Shown: piece after piece, positions 18,424 through 27,268 of the stretch
How positions within the stretch are numbered: position 1 is the stretch's first letter
Layout of the letters: each line of letters starts with the position of its first letter
Source: Caballeronia udeis
Lineage (GTDB): Bacteria > Pseudomonadota > Gammaproteobacteria > Burkholderiales > Burkholderiaceae
DNA length: 64,000 nucleotides
Assembly: GCF_001544555.2 (NCBI RefSeq)
Contig: NZ_FCOK02000043.1
Coordinates: 1 to 64,000, forward strand
Direction: 5' to 3'
Notes under the pieces: generated by a model
Seen by the model: the letters and a program-made list of their open reading frames with translations, nothing else
Told to the model about the DNA's origin: nothing
Databases searched by the model: none
Program-made: the position numbers and the translations under genes

Positions 18424-19506
18424 TTAGTCCCCGACGAAGATCAATCCATGCGGCGCTCCCATACCGGTGAACACCGGCGTCATCGCTCCCGTCGACGTGT
18501 TCACCTGCAAGACCGTGCCTTGGCCTGCGCTGTATGCGGTGCCGGCAGTGAAGCCAGGGGTTGCGTCGATGCGATAGATCAACTGCGCCTGATTGTCCGC
18601 CAGCAACATGAACGAATTGCCTGACGGCGCCCAGCGCGTGTCATCGACCGGCCATCCGTTGCCGTACAGCGTCAGCGGCAGGACGCTGACCGATTGATTC
18701 GCACCCGGGTTGGCGATGAACACCAGCTCCGAATCCTGCTGGCTATCCACAACCAGATTGCCGCTCGGATCGATCGCCATCGAATCCGGGTCGGTCATGT
18801 TGAGCGTTACTTGCGTATTGGTGGGGATATTCGTCGCCATTGCGTTACCCATCAGCGCAGGCGTCAGATGGAACGTTTGATGATCCGGATTCAGCGTCAC
18901 GCTATAGAGCGACGGCACCGAGCTCACGCCGTTGGGCGCTGTCGCCGTCGCGGCACCCAAAGCGGGATTGGAGGCGGCCGCATACACGACGCCATTAAGC
19001 ATTTTCATGTCATCCAGACCCCCGCCGTGTATTGGCGTAGCGTCAGGAGTGAGCGTTTGCTGCGTATTGGCCGTCGTGTCGATCACGATCAGCATGGGGT
19101 TCGCGTCTTCGTTGGTGCTCACCCACACGGTGTGCGAATCGAACTCCATCAGCCCGTCCGGGTGCCCCGGCACGTTGAAGGTCCGGACGACATTCCCGTT
19201 CATATCGTATTCGATCACTTCGCTTTGCGGCGAGGTCCCTGCGACGGCTGTGCCATCCGGATTGTTATTGTTGTCCTGAGCAATGGCGAAGATGTTGCTG
19301 CCGTGCAAGAGAAGGTCATCGGGGCGCAACTTGCCGGGAACCTGCGCAAACACGGAGATCTTGTAGCCCGGGAGCGCCGCGGCCACCGACGCTGGAACCG
19401 CAATCGCGGGTGTTGAACTCGGGGGCGTCGAGTTGCTACTGCCACCACCGCATGCAGCAAGCGTGGAAACGAGGCCAGCCACGCAAGCAAGTTTTTTAGG
19501 AGTCAT
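18424..19506 (-). CDS. Beta-propeller-like lipoprotein of unknown function
   Basis: A 360-residue exported lipoprotein. The signal peptide ends in the lipobox LAAC (Cys near residue 19), followed by a flexible GGGSSNSTPPSSTPA linker. The body contains repeated segments resembling NHL or gluconolactonase-type propeller blades, such as GHPDGLMEFDSHTVWVS, DPDSMAIDPSGNLVVDS and GAPHGLIFVGD. The predicted location is the periplasmic face of a membrane. A lactonase-like or sugar-binding role is possible, but no catalytic set could be assigned. It is a single gene with its own AT-rich upstream region at 19507-19570. Confidence 0.75.
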   Translation of the reverse strand: MTPKKLACVAGLVSTLAACGGGSSNSTPPSSTPAIAVPASVAAALPGYKISVFAQVPGKLRPDDLLLHGSNIFAIAQDNNNNPDGTAVAGTSPQSEVIEYDMNGNVVRTFNVPGHPDGLMEFDSHTVWVSTNEDANPMLIVIDTTANTQQTLTPDATPIHGGGLDDMKMLNGVVYAAASNPALGAATATAPNGVSSVPSLYSVTLNPDHQTFHLTPALMGNAMATNIPTNTQVTLNMTDPDSMAIDPSGNLVVDSQQDSELVFIANPGANQSVSVLPLTLYGNGWPVDDTRWAPSGNSFMLLADNQAQLIYRIDATPGFTAGTAYSAGQGTVLQVNTSTGAMTPVFTGMGAPHGLIFVGD

Positions 19507-19837
19507 GTGAGCTCAATGTCGGTAACGGGAAGTCCATTACCATATATTTCCATATTGAATGCATGATGACAGTCAGACTCCGTATTGCCGACGGCCTGCC
19601 GACTATATGCCTACATCGCGGAAAATTCAGCCTTGGAGACATCAATCGGAATCCTAGTTAATGGACGAGCAGAAGCGACTATCGAGCTGCGATATGCGCC
19701 CACGCGTTGGGTGTGCACAAACCGCTTGACAAGTCAGGTGCGGTTCCTGGTCCACTCGTGCTGCACGATTTATCCAAGGTAACCCGCCGCAGTACCCTAC
19801 CCGGTCACTGACAAGCCCGGCGGGTGTAGCACATCCA
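19507..19837. other. Intergenic region
   Basis: This 331-base gap lies between the RND pump gene end and the lipoprotein start. The AT-rich part nearest 19507-19560 is the likely lipoprotein promoter. No gene is supported. Confidence 0.4.
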
Positions 19838-22800
19838 CTATTGAACCGGCGTGCGCTCCGTCGCCACCCCGCTCTCGCGCTTCCGGTCGATCCAGTGAGC
19901 GAGCCGGTCGAACCAGAGGTGCACTACCGGCGTGGTGAACAGTGTGAGCATCTGCGAGAGGATCAAGCCGCCGACAATGGCAATGCCGAGCGGCACTCGC
20001 AACTCCGCGCCCGCGCCATGCCCCAGCGCCAGCGGCAAAGCGCCGAACAACGCAGCCAGCGTCGTCATCATGATCGGCCGGAACCGCAGCACGCAAGCCT
20101 GGCGGATTGCATCGTGGGGAGACAAACCCTGCTCCCGTTCAGCGACCAGCGCGAAGTCAATCATCATGATCGCGTTCTTCTTCACGATCCCGATCAGCAG
20201 GATGATGCCGATCATGCCCATGATCGACAGATCCTGGCCGCATAACATAAGCGCGAGCAGCGCGCCCACGCCCGCGGACGGCAACGTCGAAATGATGGTC
20301 AGCGGATGAATGGCGCTTTCGTACAAGATCCCAAGTATCAGGTACACCACCACGAGCGCGGCAGCGATCAGGTAAGGCTCGCTTTTCAGCGACGCCTGGA
20401 ACGCCTGCGCTGTTCCCTGGAACGTGCTGGTAAGCGAATCCGGCTTGGCCGCCGCCACTTCCGCTCGATGAATCGCGTTCACGGCATTGCCCAGCGACTG
20501 CCCCGAAGCGAGATTGAACGAGATGGTCACCGAGGGAAACAAGCCCTGATGGTTGACCGAAATCGGCGATACGGTGTTCTCGACTTTCGCGAGCGTGTTC
20601 AGCGGCACAAGCGAATTGGTGAGCGGCGAACGCACGTACAAGTGAGCGAGCGCATCGGCTGTCAGCTGAAACTTCGGATCCACTTCTTCTATGACGTGAT
20701 ACTGGTTGAGCTGCGTGAACAGCGTCGCGATCTGGCGCTGGCCAAAGGCGTCGTAGAGCGTGTCGTCGATCGCTTGCGCCGTGATGCCGAAACGCGATGC
20801 GGTGCTGCGATCGATCACCAGATTCGCGCTGGTCGCCGACGCCTGCTGGTCCGAGGTGACATCGGTCAGTTCCGGCAACGCCGACAGACGTCGTGTCATC
20901 AACTGCGCCCAATGATTCAGCAAGTTGACGTCGGGTGCCTGCAGCGTGTACTGATATTGCGCGGCACTGATCCGGCCGCCCACCTGGATATCCTGGCGGA
21001 CCTGCATGGCGATCGAAATGCCGATCACCTTGGCAAGCTTCGGTTTCAGGCGGTTCAGCACTTTTCCGGCACTGTCCGTGCGCTGCCCGAACGGCTTCAG
21101 GTTGATCATCATGCGACCCTGGCTCACGGTCGGATTCGCACCCATCCAGTAGTAGACGTTATCGACGGCGGGATCGGCCTCGATGATAGACCCAAGCTGC
21201 TGCATCTTCGTCGCCATCGACTGCGGCGAGATGTCGGGCGCCGCTTGCGCCACGCCCATGATCAGCCCGGAATCCTCCTGCGGGAAGAAACCCTTCGGAA
21301 TCGCGATGAAGAGTCCAACCGTTGCAATGACCGTTGCAACCGTCACACCGAGCATGATCTTCTGATGGCGAAGCACCCAATCGAGCCCATGTTCATAACG
21401 CCGCTCGGTCCACGTAAAAACCCGCTCGAGCCACACTTCCAGCTTGCGCGCCCGGCCGCGGTCCGTGCCGGGCGCACGGATGAGCCAGCCGCACAGCATT
21501 GGCGTCACCGTCAGCGACACCACCGCCGACATCAGGATCGCCGCGCTCACCGTCACGGCAAACTCGCGGAACAGCCGCCCGACAATGCCGCCCATCAGCA
21601 GGATCGGGATAAACACGGCGATCAGCGAAATCGTCATGGAGATGATCGTGAAGCGGACTTCGCGCGCACCCAGCAAAGCGGCCTGCATTCGAGGCACGCC
21701 TTCCTCGATGTGGCGCATCACGTTCTCGATCACGACAATCGCATCGTCAACCACAAAGCCCACCGCGATGGTCAGCCCCATCAGCGAAAGATTGTCGAGG
21801 CTATAGCCAAGCAAGTACATCACGCCGAAGGTCGCGACCAGCGAAAGCGGTATCGTCAGGCTCGGGATCACAGTCGCCCACAGGTTGCGCAGGAACGAGA
21901 AGATCACCATCACGACGAGTCCAACCGTCAGCATCAGCGTGAACTGCACGTCGTGGACGGACGCATTGATCGTCTGGGTCCGGTCGCCCACCACATGCAG
22001 ATGCGCAGCGGCCGGCAGCGTCGCTTCGAGCGCGGGCAACGCTGTCTTGATGTTGGCAATAGTCTGGACTACGTTGTATCCCGGCTGCTTGTGCACGTCC
22101 AGGATGATCGAGCGTTCATGCTGCAGCCACGCGGCCTCTTGCGTGTCTTCGGACGCGCTGATGACCGTGCCCAGGTCCTGCACGCGAACAGGCGCGCCGT
22201 TCTTGTAGGCCACTACGAGGTCGCGGTATCCATCGACGGTGGTGAGCTGGTCCGTCGCGTTGAATACGACCGAGCGGTCAGGACCGTTGAGGCTCCCCTT
22301 GGGCGCGTTGACTGTCTGCAGACCCACGATCGAACGCACGTCTTCCAGCGTGAGGCCGCGTGCCGCGAGCTTGTCGGGGTCCAGCTGGATACGCACGGCC
22401 GGACGCTGCTGTCCATGGAAGTCGACGAGACCGACGCCCGGCATCTGCGAGATCTGCTGCGCCAGATAATCTTCCGCGTAACCGTCGAGCTGGGTGAGCG
22501 TCAGCGAAGGCGATGTCAGCGCGAGCGACAGCAAGGTGAAGTCGGCGGGGTTGACCTTCTCGTACGTAGGCGGGTTCGGCAGGTTCTTCGGCAGCGTGCC
22601 GCCGGCCGCGTTGATCGCCGTCTGCACGTCTTGCGCCGCCCCGTTGATGTCGCGGGTCAGATCGAACTGGACGGCAATATTCGTCGTGCCGAGCGAACTC
22701 GACGAGGTCATCTGCGTGATGCCGGCAATCAGCGACAGTTGCCTTTCAAGGGGCGTCGCTACCGACGTCGCCATGGTCTCCGCGCTCGCGCCCGGCAACT

Positions 22801-22948
22801 TCGCGACAATCTGGATGGTCGGGAAGTCGACCTGCGGCAACGGCGCGACCGGCAACAGGAAGTAGGCGACCGCGCCGACCAGCAGCACCGCGATAGCCAG
22901 AAAACTCGTCGCAATACGGCGCTGGATGAAACGTTCGAGAAGGCTCAT
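19838..22948 (-). CDS. RND multidrug efflux pump, inner-membrane permease (MdtC-like)
   Basis: A 1036-residue HAE1-type RND transporter with the usual 12-TM plan: an N-terminal TM1 (SFLAIAVLLVGAVAYFLLPV), two large periplasmic loops and a TM2-6/TM8-12 repeat. The proton-relay aspartates are in TM4 (VGFVVDDAIVVIENVM, near residue 400) and the matching lysine is in TM10 (GIVKKNAIMMIDFAL, near residue 930). Sequence style is closest to the MdtB/MdtC branch, yet only one permease gene is present where mdtABC has two. The start overlaps the end of the fusion-protein gene by ATGA, so outer-membrane factor, fusion protein and pump are translationally coupled. Substrates are probably hydrophobic or amphipathic drugs. 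Confidence 0.95.
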   Translation of the reverse strand: MSLLERFIQRRIATSFLAIAVLLVGAVAYFLLPVAPLPQVDFPTIQIVAKLPGASAETMATSVATPLERQLSLIAGITQMTSSSSLGTTNIAVQFDLTRDINGAAQDVQTAINAAGGTLPKNLPNPPTYEKVNPADFTLLSLALTSPSLTLTQLDGYAEDYLAQQISQMPGVGLVDFHGQQRPAVRIQLDPDKLAARGLTLEDVRSIVGLQTVNAPKGSLNGPDRSVVFNATDQLTTVDGYRDLVVAYKNGAPVRVQDLGTVISASEDTQEAAWLQHERSIILDVHKQPGYNVVQTIANIKTALPALEATLPAAAHLHVVGDRTQTINASVHDVQFTLMLTVGLVVMVIFSFLRNLWATVIPSLTIPLSLVATFGVMYLLGYSLDNLSLMGLTIAVGFVVDDAIVVIENVMRHIEEGVPRMQAALLGAREVRFTIISMTISLIAVFIPILLMGGIVGRLFREFAVTVSAAILMSAVVSLTVTPMLCGWLIRAPGTDRGRARKLEVWLERVFTWTERRYEHGLDWVLRHQKIMLGVTVATVIATVGLFIAIPKGFFPQEDSGLIMGVAQAAPDISPQSMATKMQQLGSIIEADPAVDNVYYWMGANPTVSQGRMMINLKPFGQRTDSAGKVLNRLKPKLAKVIGISIAMQVRQDIQVGGRISAAQYQYTLQAPDVNLLNHWAQLMTRRLSALPELTDVTSDQQASATSANLVIDRSTASRFGITAQAIDDTLYDAFGQRQIATLFTQLNQYHVIEEVDPKFQLTADALAHLYVRSPLTNSLVPLNTLAKVENTVSPISVNHQGLFPSVTISFNLASGQSLGNAVNAIHRAEVAAAKPDSLTSTFQGTAQAFQASLKSEPYLIAAALVVVYLILGILYESAIHPLTIISTLPSAGVGALLALMLCGQDLSIMGMIGIILLIGIVKKNAIMMIDFALVAEREQGLSPHDAIRQACVLRFRPIMMTTLAALFGALPLALGHGAGAELRVPLGIAIVGGLILSQMLTLFTTPVVHLWFDRLAHWIDRKRESGVATERTPVQ

Positions 22949-24159
22949 GACGGATCGCCCACGGTGCCGCTGTTGGCGGCGTCAGCGGCCGTGTCGGGCG
23001 TCGCGGCTACCACCTTCGCCGCTACCAGCGCGCCGGGATTCAGACGGCTCTGGCCATCGAACACGATCAGGTCCGCCGCCGTGGCACCACCGCGAATTTC
23101 CGTCATGCCGTCCACGCTGACGCCGACCTGCACCGGCCGCAACTGCGCCCGCCCGTTCTGACCCACCGTGTAGAGCTGCGAGCCGTTCTGTGTATTCACC
23201 ACTGCGCGGCTGGGCACGGCCAGGCGTTGTTTATCCGTGCGGATCAGCACGCGCGCGTTGACCAGTTCGCCCGGCCAGAGCTTGCGGTCCTGGTTCGTGA
23301 ACGATGCCTTGAGCTTGATCTGGCCGGTGGTGGCATCGACCAGACTATCGATGAAAACCAGTGATCCCGAAGCGAGCTCTGTACCTCCCGAACGCGTGGT
23401 GACATCCACCGGCAGCGGTGCTTTCGCCTGTCCCGCGAGCAGGTCGGTCAAGCCGTCCTGCGGCACGGAGAACAGTACCTCGATCGGCTCCATCTGCGTG
23501 ACGGTGACGATGCCGGTCGTATCTGCCGGATGCACGATCGCACCAAGGTCGGCCTCACGCGCGCCGACGCGGCCCATGAATGGCGCGTACAGCGTCGTGA
23601 AGCCGAGTTGCAGACGGTCGCTCTGGACCAGCGCGGCATCGGCTGCGACGCTCGCCGCGAACGACTCGACCTGCGACTTCGCGGTGTCCACGCTCTGCGT
23701 TGTCGCCGCCCCGATGCCCACCAGCTTCGAGAAGCGCGCGAGATCCAGGCGGGCATTGTCGAGGCTCGCCTGATCCTTGCGCTGCGCGGCTTCAGCCTGC
23801 CGCAATTGCGCGGTGAGCGGACCCTGGTCCAGTTGCGCGAGGAGCTGGCCCGCCTTCACATCCTGCCCTTCCGTGAAGGCAACGCGCGCGAGTTGCCCGT
23901 CGACCCGTACTTTCACATCGACTGTGTTGAGCGCCTGGACCGTTCCCACCGCCGCGAGGCGAATCGGGAAGTCAAGCAAGGTGGCATGACCGGCGTTGAC
24001 CGGAACGGCGGCAGCCGGCGCGCTGACCGGGTGTTTCGGCCATAGCCACCAGCCGAGCAGCGCGAGAAGGACAAGCATCGCCAGGATAAACGGTGCACGC
24101 ATGGACCGTTTATCGTGACCGCGAGGCTCCGGCTGAAGAGGAATGTCTTCTTGTTTCAT
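22945..24159 (-). CDS. RND efflux periplasmic adaptor (MdtA-like)
   Basis: A 404-residue membrane-fusion protein. It has an N-terminal anchor or signal helix (FILAMLVLLALLGWWLWP, about 26-43), a lipoyl half-motif (VKVRVDGQLARVAFTEGQDVKAGQLLAQLD), an alpha-hairpin (LRQAEAAQRKDQASLDNARLDL), the second lipoyl half and beta-barrel domains (TLYAPFMGRVGAREADLGAIV). It bridges the pump and the outer-membrane channel in the periplasm. ATGA overlaps occur at both ends. The C-terminal tail of about 25 residues (VAATPDTAADAANSG) is low complexity. Confidence 0.95.
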   Translation of the reverse strand: MKQEDIPLQPEPRGHDKRSMRAPFILAMLVLLALLGWWLWPKHPVSAPAAAVPVNAGHATLLDFPIRLAAVGTVQALNTVDVKVRVDGQLARVAFTEGQDVKAGQLLAQLDQGPLTAQLRQAEAAQRKDQASLDNARLDLARFSKLVGIGAATTQSVDTAKSQVESFAASVAADAALVQSDRLQLGFTTLYAPFMGRVGAREADLGAIVHPADTTGIVTVTQMEPIEVLFSVPQDGLTDLLAGQAKAPLPVDVTTRSGGTELASGSLVFIDSLVDATTGQIKLKASFTNQDRKLWPGELVNARVLIRTDKQRLAVPSRAVVNTQNGSQLYTVGQNGRAQLRPVQVGVSVDGMTEIRGGATAADLIVFDGQSRLNPGALVAAKVVAATPDTAADAANSGTVGDPS

Positions 24160-25649
24160 GAGTTGCCAGGATTCGATTGGGAACTTGATGGAGACGGCTC
24201 GCGTGCGGAATCGGTGACGCCGAAACCACCGCCGAAAGCACGGAACAAACCCACCGACGCTTGCAGCCGTAAGAGCCGTGCCTGCACCAGCGTGTCCTCT
24301 GCCTGGTACAGCGTGCGCTGTGCATCGAGTACGGTCAGGAAGTCGACCGTGCCGAACTTGTACTGCGCCTCGGCGAGCGTCGCGGCCTGGCGCGCTGCGT
24401 CGGCGGCGGTTTGGTCGAAGGCTTCCGCAAGCTGCTGTTGCTGCGCGGCCGTCAACGAATCTTCAACGTCCTGCAGCGCGGTCACGATCGTCTGCCGGTA
24501 GTCCGCCACGCCTTTGGTCACGGCCGCCTGATTGGCATGAAGCTGGCCATGCAACGCGCCGCCATCGAAGATTGGTGCAGCAAGGCCGGCCACGATGCTG
24601 GCAAACGGGCTCGTCAGGAAATGCGACAGCGAACCGCTGCTCAAACCGCCATCGGCCGTGAGCAGGAGGGTCGGAAAGTACGCCGCGCGTGCCGCGCCGA
24701 CGCTGTAGTTCGCAGACTGCAGGGTCGCTTCCTTCGAGCGGATATCGGGGCGTGCTTCCAGCAGGCTCGACGGCAAGTCGGGCCGCACCGCCGGGATTGG
24801 AATGGCGCTCAGCTGCACCTCGCCCACGTTCATTTGCTCGGGCGCACTGCCTGTGAGCACAGCCAGCGAATGCAGGCTTTGATCGAGTTGCTGCTGCAAG
24901 ACCGGCACGTTCGCCTGGAACGTGGCCAGCGCATTGCGCTGCTGCTGGATCTGCAACTCCGTCGCCACGCCGGCCCCCTTCTGCGCGATGAGCAACTGAA
25001 GAATGTGGTCGGCGTCGGTGGAAATGGTGCGTGCGAGCATCACCCGGCGCCGCAGGGACTGGATCTGGAAGTACGTGTCGGCAACCGATGCGGTCAGCGT
25101 CAGCGCGACCGTATCGCGGTCGAATTCCGATGCCCGCGCGAGCAGCATCGCGGCGTTGGCGTTCGCCGCGTTCAGTCCCCAGAAATCGACTTCATAGCTG
25201 GCCTCGAGAAAGACGCTCTGGCTCTTTCCTGTCGAGCCCTTTTGGCCGCCGGCGCCGCCCTGATGGCTGCGGTCGTAGGTTGCCCCAAGCGTCAACGACG
25301 GATACAGCGGCGCGCCGGCTTTCTCTGCATTGCCGCGCGCTTCTTCGACGGTCGCCACCGCCGACGCCAGGGAGAAGTTGTTCCGCAAGCTCCGCTCGAC
25401 CAGCGCGTTAAGCGCGGGATCTTGATACGCGCGCCACCATTCGCTTCGAACCGGCGTGGTGCCGGCGAGCGAGGTTGACGCGGCGCCGTCGAAGCGTTGG
25501 GCAAGCGGTGCATCGGGGCGCTTGTACGCGGGCACGAGCGAACAGCCCGAAAACAGCAGTGCCAGTACCAGTACGGCCGCGCAGGCCGGACGCACCGGTT
25601 CGGCGCGGCAAAATGCGGGCAACAGCGCCGAACGAGGCGGTTCGGACAT
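24156..25649 (-). CDS. RND efflux outer-membrane factor, NodT family lipoprotein
   Basis: A 497-residue TolC-like channel of the NodT/OprM lipoprotein family. The signal peptide ends in the lipobox LLFSGC, followed by SLVPAYKRPDAPLAQRF. Two OEP repeats of about 190 residues each contain the usual coiled helices and the conserved SEWWRAYQDPALNALVERSL and ARPDIRSKEATLQSANYSVG segments. It is the first gene of the efflux operon and overlaps the adaptor gene by ATGA. ATG at 25649 begins the natural signal peptide; an ATG at 25682 is also in frame. Confidence 0.95.
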   Translation of the reverse strand: MSEPPRSALLPAFCRAEPVRPACAAVLVLALLFSGCSLVPAYKRPDAPLAQRFDGAASTSLAGTTPVRSEWWRAYQDPALNALVERSLRNNFSLASAVATVEEARGNAEKAGAPLYPSLTLGATYDRSHQGGAGGQKGSTGKSQSVFLEASYEVDFWGLNAANANAAMLLARASEFDRDTVALTLTASVADTYFQIQSLRRRVMLARTISTDADHILQLLIAQKGAGVATELQIQQQRNALATFQANVPVLQQQLDQSLHSLAVLTGSAPEQMNVGEVQLSAIPIPAVRPDLPSSLLEARPDIRSKEATLQSANYSVGAARAAYFPTLLLTADGGLSSGSLSHFLTSPFASIVAGLAAPIFDGGALHGQLHANQAAVTKGVADYRQTIVTALQDVEDSLTAAQQQQLAEAFDQTAADAARQAATLAEAQYKFGTVDFLTVLDAQRTLYQAEDTLVQARLLRLQASVGLFRAFGGGFGVTDSAREPSPSSSQSNPGNS

Positions 25650-25759
25650 GGAGTAGTGTCTCTCGCAACAATGAAGTCGCAAGCATAGTGAGACCGTCCT
25701 GTCCGCTCTTTCGCGCGATGATTAAAAAACTTTAATGCGGGGACGAGCGCGAACGAAAA

Positions 25760-26431
25760 TCAACCACCCAGAACGTAGCCAGCGCCTACTACGGTGCGAA
25801 TCAGCGGTGCCGGGAAGTCGCGGTCCACCTTGGCGCGCAGCCGGTGCATATGCATGTCGATAATATTTCCGCGCGGTTCGAAGTCATAATTCCACGCCGC
25901 CTCGAGCAACATGCTCCTCGTCACGACCTGCCCGGCATGCCGCATCAGGCATTCGAGCAACAGGAATTCGCGATGTTGCAAATTCAGGTTTCGTCCCGCC
26001 CGGGAAGCGGATCTGGCCCGTGTATCGAGCGAAAGGTCCGCGCACGACCACACGTGTCCCGTGCGCCCGCGATTGCTCCGGCGCACGAGCGCCTCGACCC
26101 GCGCCAGCAGTTCCGCGAACGCGTAAGGCTTGACCAGATAATCGTCGCAGCCGGCCCGGATGCCTTCTACCCGATCGTTCAGGGCGCCGAGCGCCGACAA
26201 CATCAACACCGGCATGACGTCCCCGCCCGCGCGCAATTGCCGTACCAACTCCACGCCGTCCAGGGCAGGCAGCAACCGGTCAGTGACCAGCAGGTCGTAT
26301 ATCCCTTCGCGCGCGAGCACGAGGCCCGTGGCGCCGTCCCCGGCGGTATCGACTATGTGGCCGCTCTCTGTCAGCCCGCGGGCCAGGAACACCCTGCCGC
26401 GGGCATCGTCTTCGATCACCAGAATCCGCAT
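25760..26431 (-). CDS. OmpR-family response regulator upstream of the RND operon
   Basis: A 223-residue response regulator. The receiver keeps the acidic pair (VIEDDARGR), the phospho-acceptor Asp in YDLLVTDRLLPALDG, Ser in LMLSALG and Lys in YLVKPYA. The C-terminal winged helix ends in NIIDMHMHRLRAKVDRDF and TVVGAGYVLGG. GAGGA eight bases upstream supports ATG at 26431. It lies about 110 bases upstream of the efflux operon on the same strand and is divergent from a second regulator/kinase pair at 26585. It has no kinase of its own, so the kinase at 27255 may serve both. A role in inducing the pump is likely by position. Confidence 0.93.
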   Translation of the reverse strand: MRILVIEDDARGRVFLARGLTESGHIVDTAGDGATGLVLAREGIYDLLVTDRLLPALDGVELVRQLRAGGDVMPVLMLSALGALNDRVEGIRAGCDDYLVKPYAFAELLARVEALVRRSNRGRTGHVWSCADLSLDTRARSASRAGRNLNLQHREFLLLECLMRHAGQVVTRSMLLEAAWNYDFEPRGNIIDMHMHRLRAKVDRDFPAPLIRTVVGAGYVLGG

Positions 26432-26584
26432 ACGGGACTATCCTCGCGCGCTTGCATTAAAATTTTTTCATGCTGAGGCGAAATGCCCGACCGGTTCGGC
26501 GCGGCATACTGCCATGGCAAAGGGTAGTTTACAGGCTGTGCGCGGTGGATGTTCCGCCGGGGCGCACCCGCAACAGGAGACAGC

Positions 26585-27268
26585 ATGCCGAACGTACTCG
26601 TTATCGAGGACGACGCCCAGACGCTCGACGAGATCGTCGAGGCGCTCACCGACCACGGCTGCGTGGTCGACACCGGGCAGACCGGCCGCGAGGGGCTGAT
26701 GCTCGCGATCGCCAACGCCTATGACGCAATCGTGCTCGACCGCATGCTGCCAGGCGGACTGGAAGGCCTCGGCATGCTGGCGTCGCTGCGCAGCGCGGGC
26801 GTGGTCACGCCGGTGCTGATCCTGAGTGCGTTGTCCGCGGTCGACGAGCGGGTGCGCGGCCTGCGCGCGGGCGGTGACGACTATCTGACGAAACCCTTTG
26901 AGTTCATCGAACTGACGGCGCGGCTGGACGCGCTGATGCGCCGCCGCGACGCGCCGCCGAGCGTGCAGGAATATCGCGCAGGTCCGTTGCAACTCGACTT
27001 GCTCAAGCGCGAAGTCACCTGCGCCGGGCGGCCCGTAGCCTTGCTGCCGCGCGAGTACCGGCTGCTCGAGTACCTGATGCGCAACCAGGGCCAGGTGGTC
27101 AGCCGCACGATGCTCTTCGAAGCGGTCTGGGACTATCGGCTCGACGAACGGACCAACGTGATCGACGTGCATATCAGCCGTCTCAGGAAGAAGCTCGACC
27201 CCGCCGGGTCGATGCCCATGATTCATACCGTGCGCGGTTCGGGATACCTGCTCCGTGCGCCTGACTGA
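26585..27268 (+). CDS. OmpR-family response regulator
   Basis: A 227-residue regulator with all receiver residues: VIEDDAQTLDE, phospho-acceptor Asp in YDAIVLDRMLPGGLEG, Ser in LILSALSAVDE and Lys in YLTKPFE. The DNA-binding wing is SRTMLFEAVWDYRLDERTN, then VIDVHISRLRKKLD. AGGAG precedes ATG at 26585. It overlaps the kinase gene by 14 bases and is divergent from the regulator at 26431, sharing a promoter region of about 150 bases. The two regulators are similar in size and motif style and probably arose by duplication. Confidence 0.93.
   Translation: MPNVLVIEDDAQTLDEIVEALTDHGCVVDTGQTGREGLMLAIANAYDAIVLDRMLPGGLEGLGMLASLRSAGVVTPVLILSALSAVDERVRGLRAGGDDYLTKPFEFIELTARLDALMRRRDAPPSVQEYRAGPLQLDLLKREVTCAGRPVALLPREYRLLEYLMRNQGQVVSRTMLFEAVWDYRLDERTNVIDVHISRLRKKLDPAGSMPMIHTVRGSGYLLRAPD

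Noticed and set aside
20306..23161. A 951-codon open frame on the plus strand opposite the RND pump and adaptor genes
   Set aside because: It mirrors the high-GC codon bias of the real minus-strand genes, is extremely rich in Arg and His, has no family resemblance and crosses two genuine genes.
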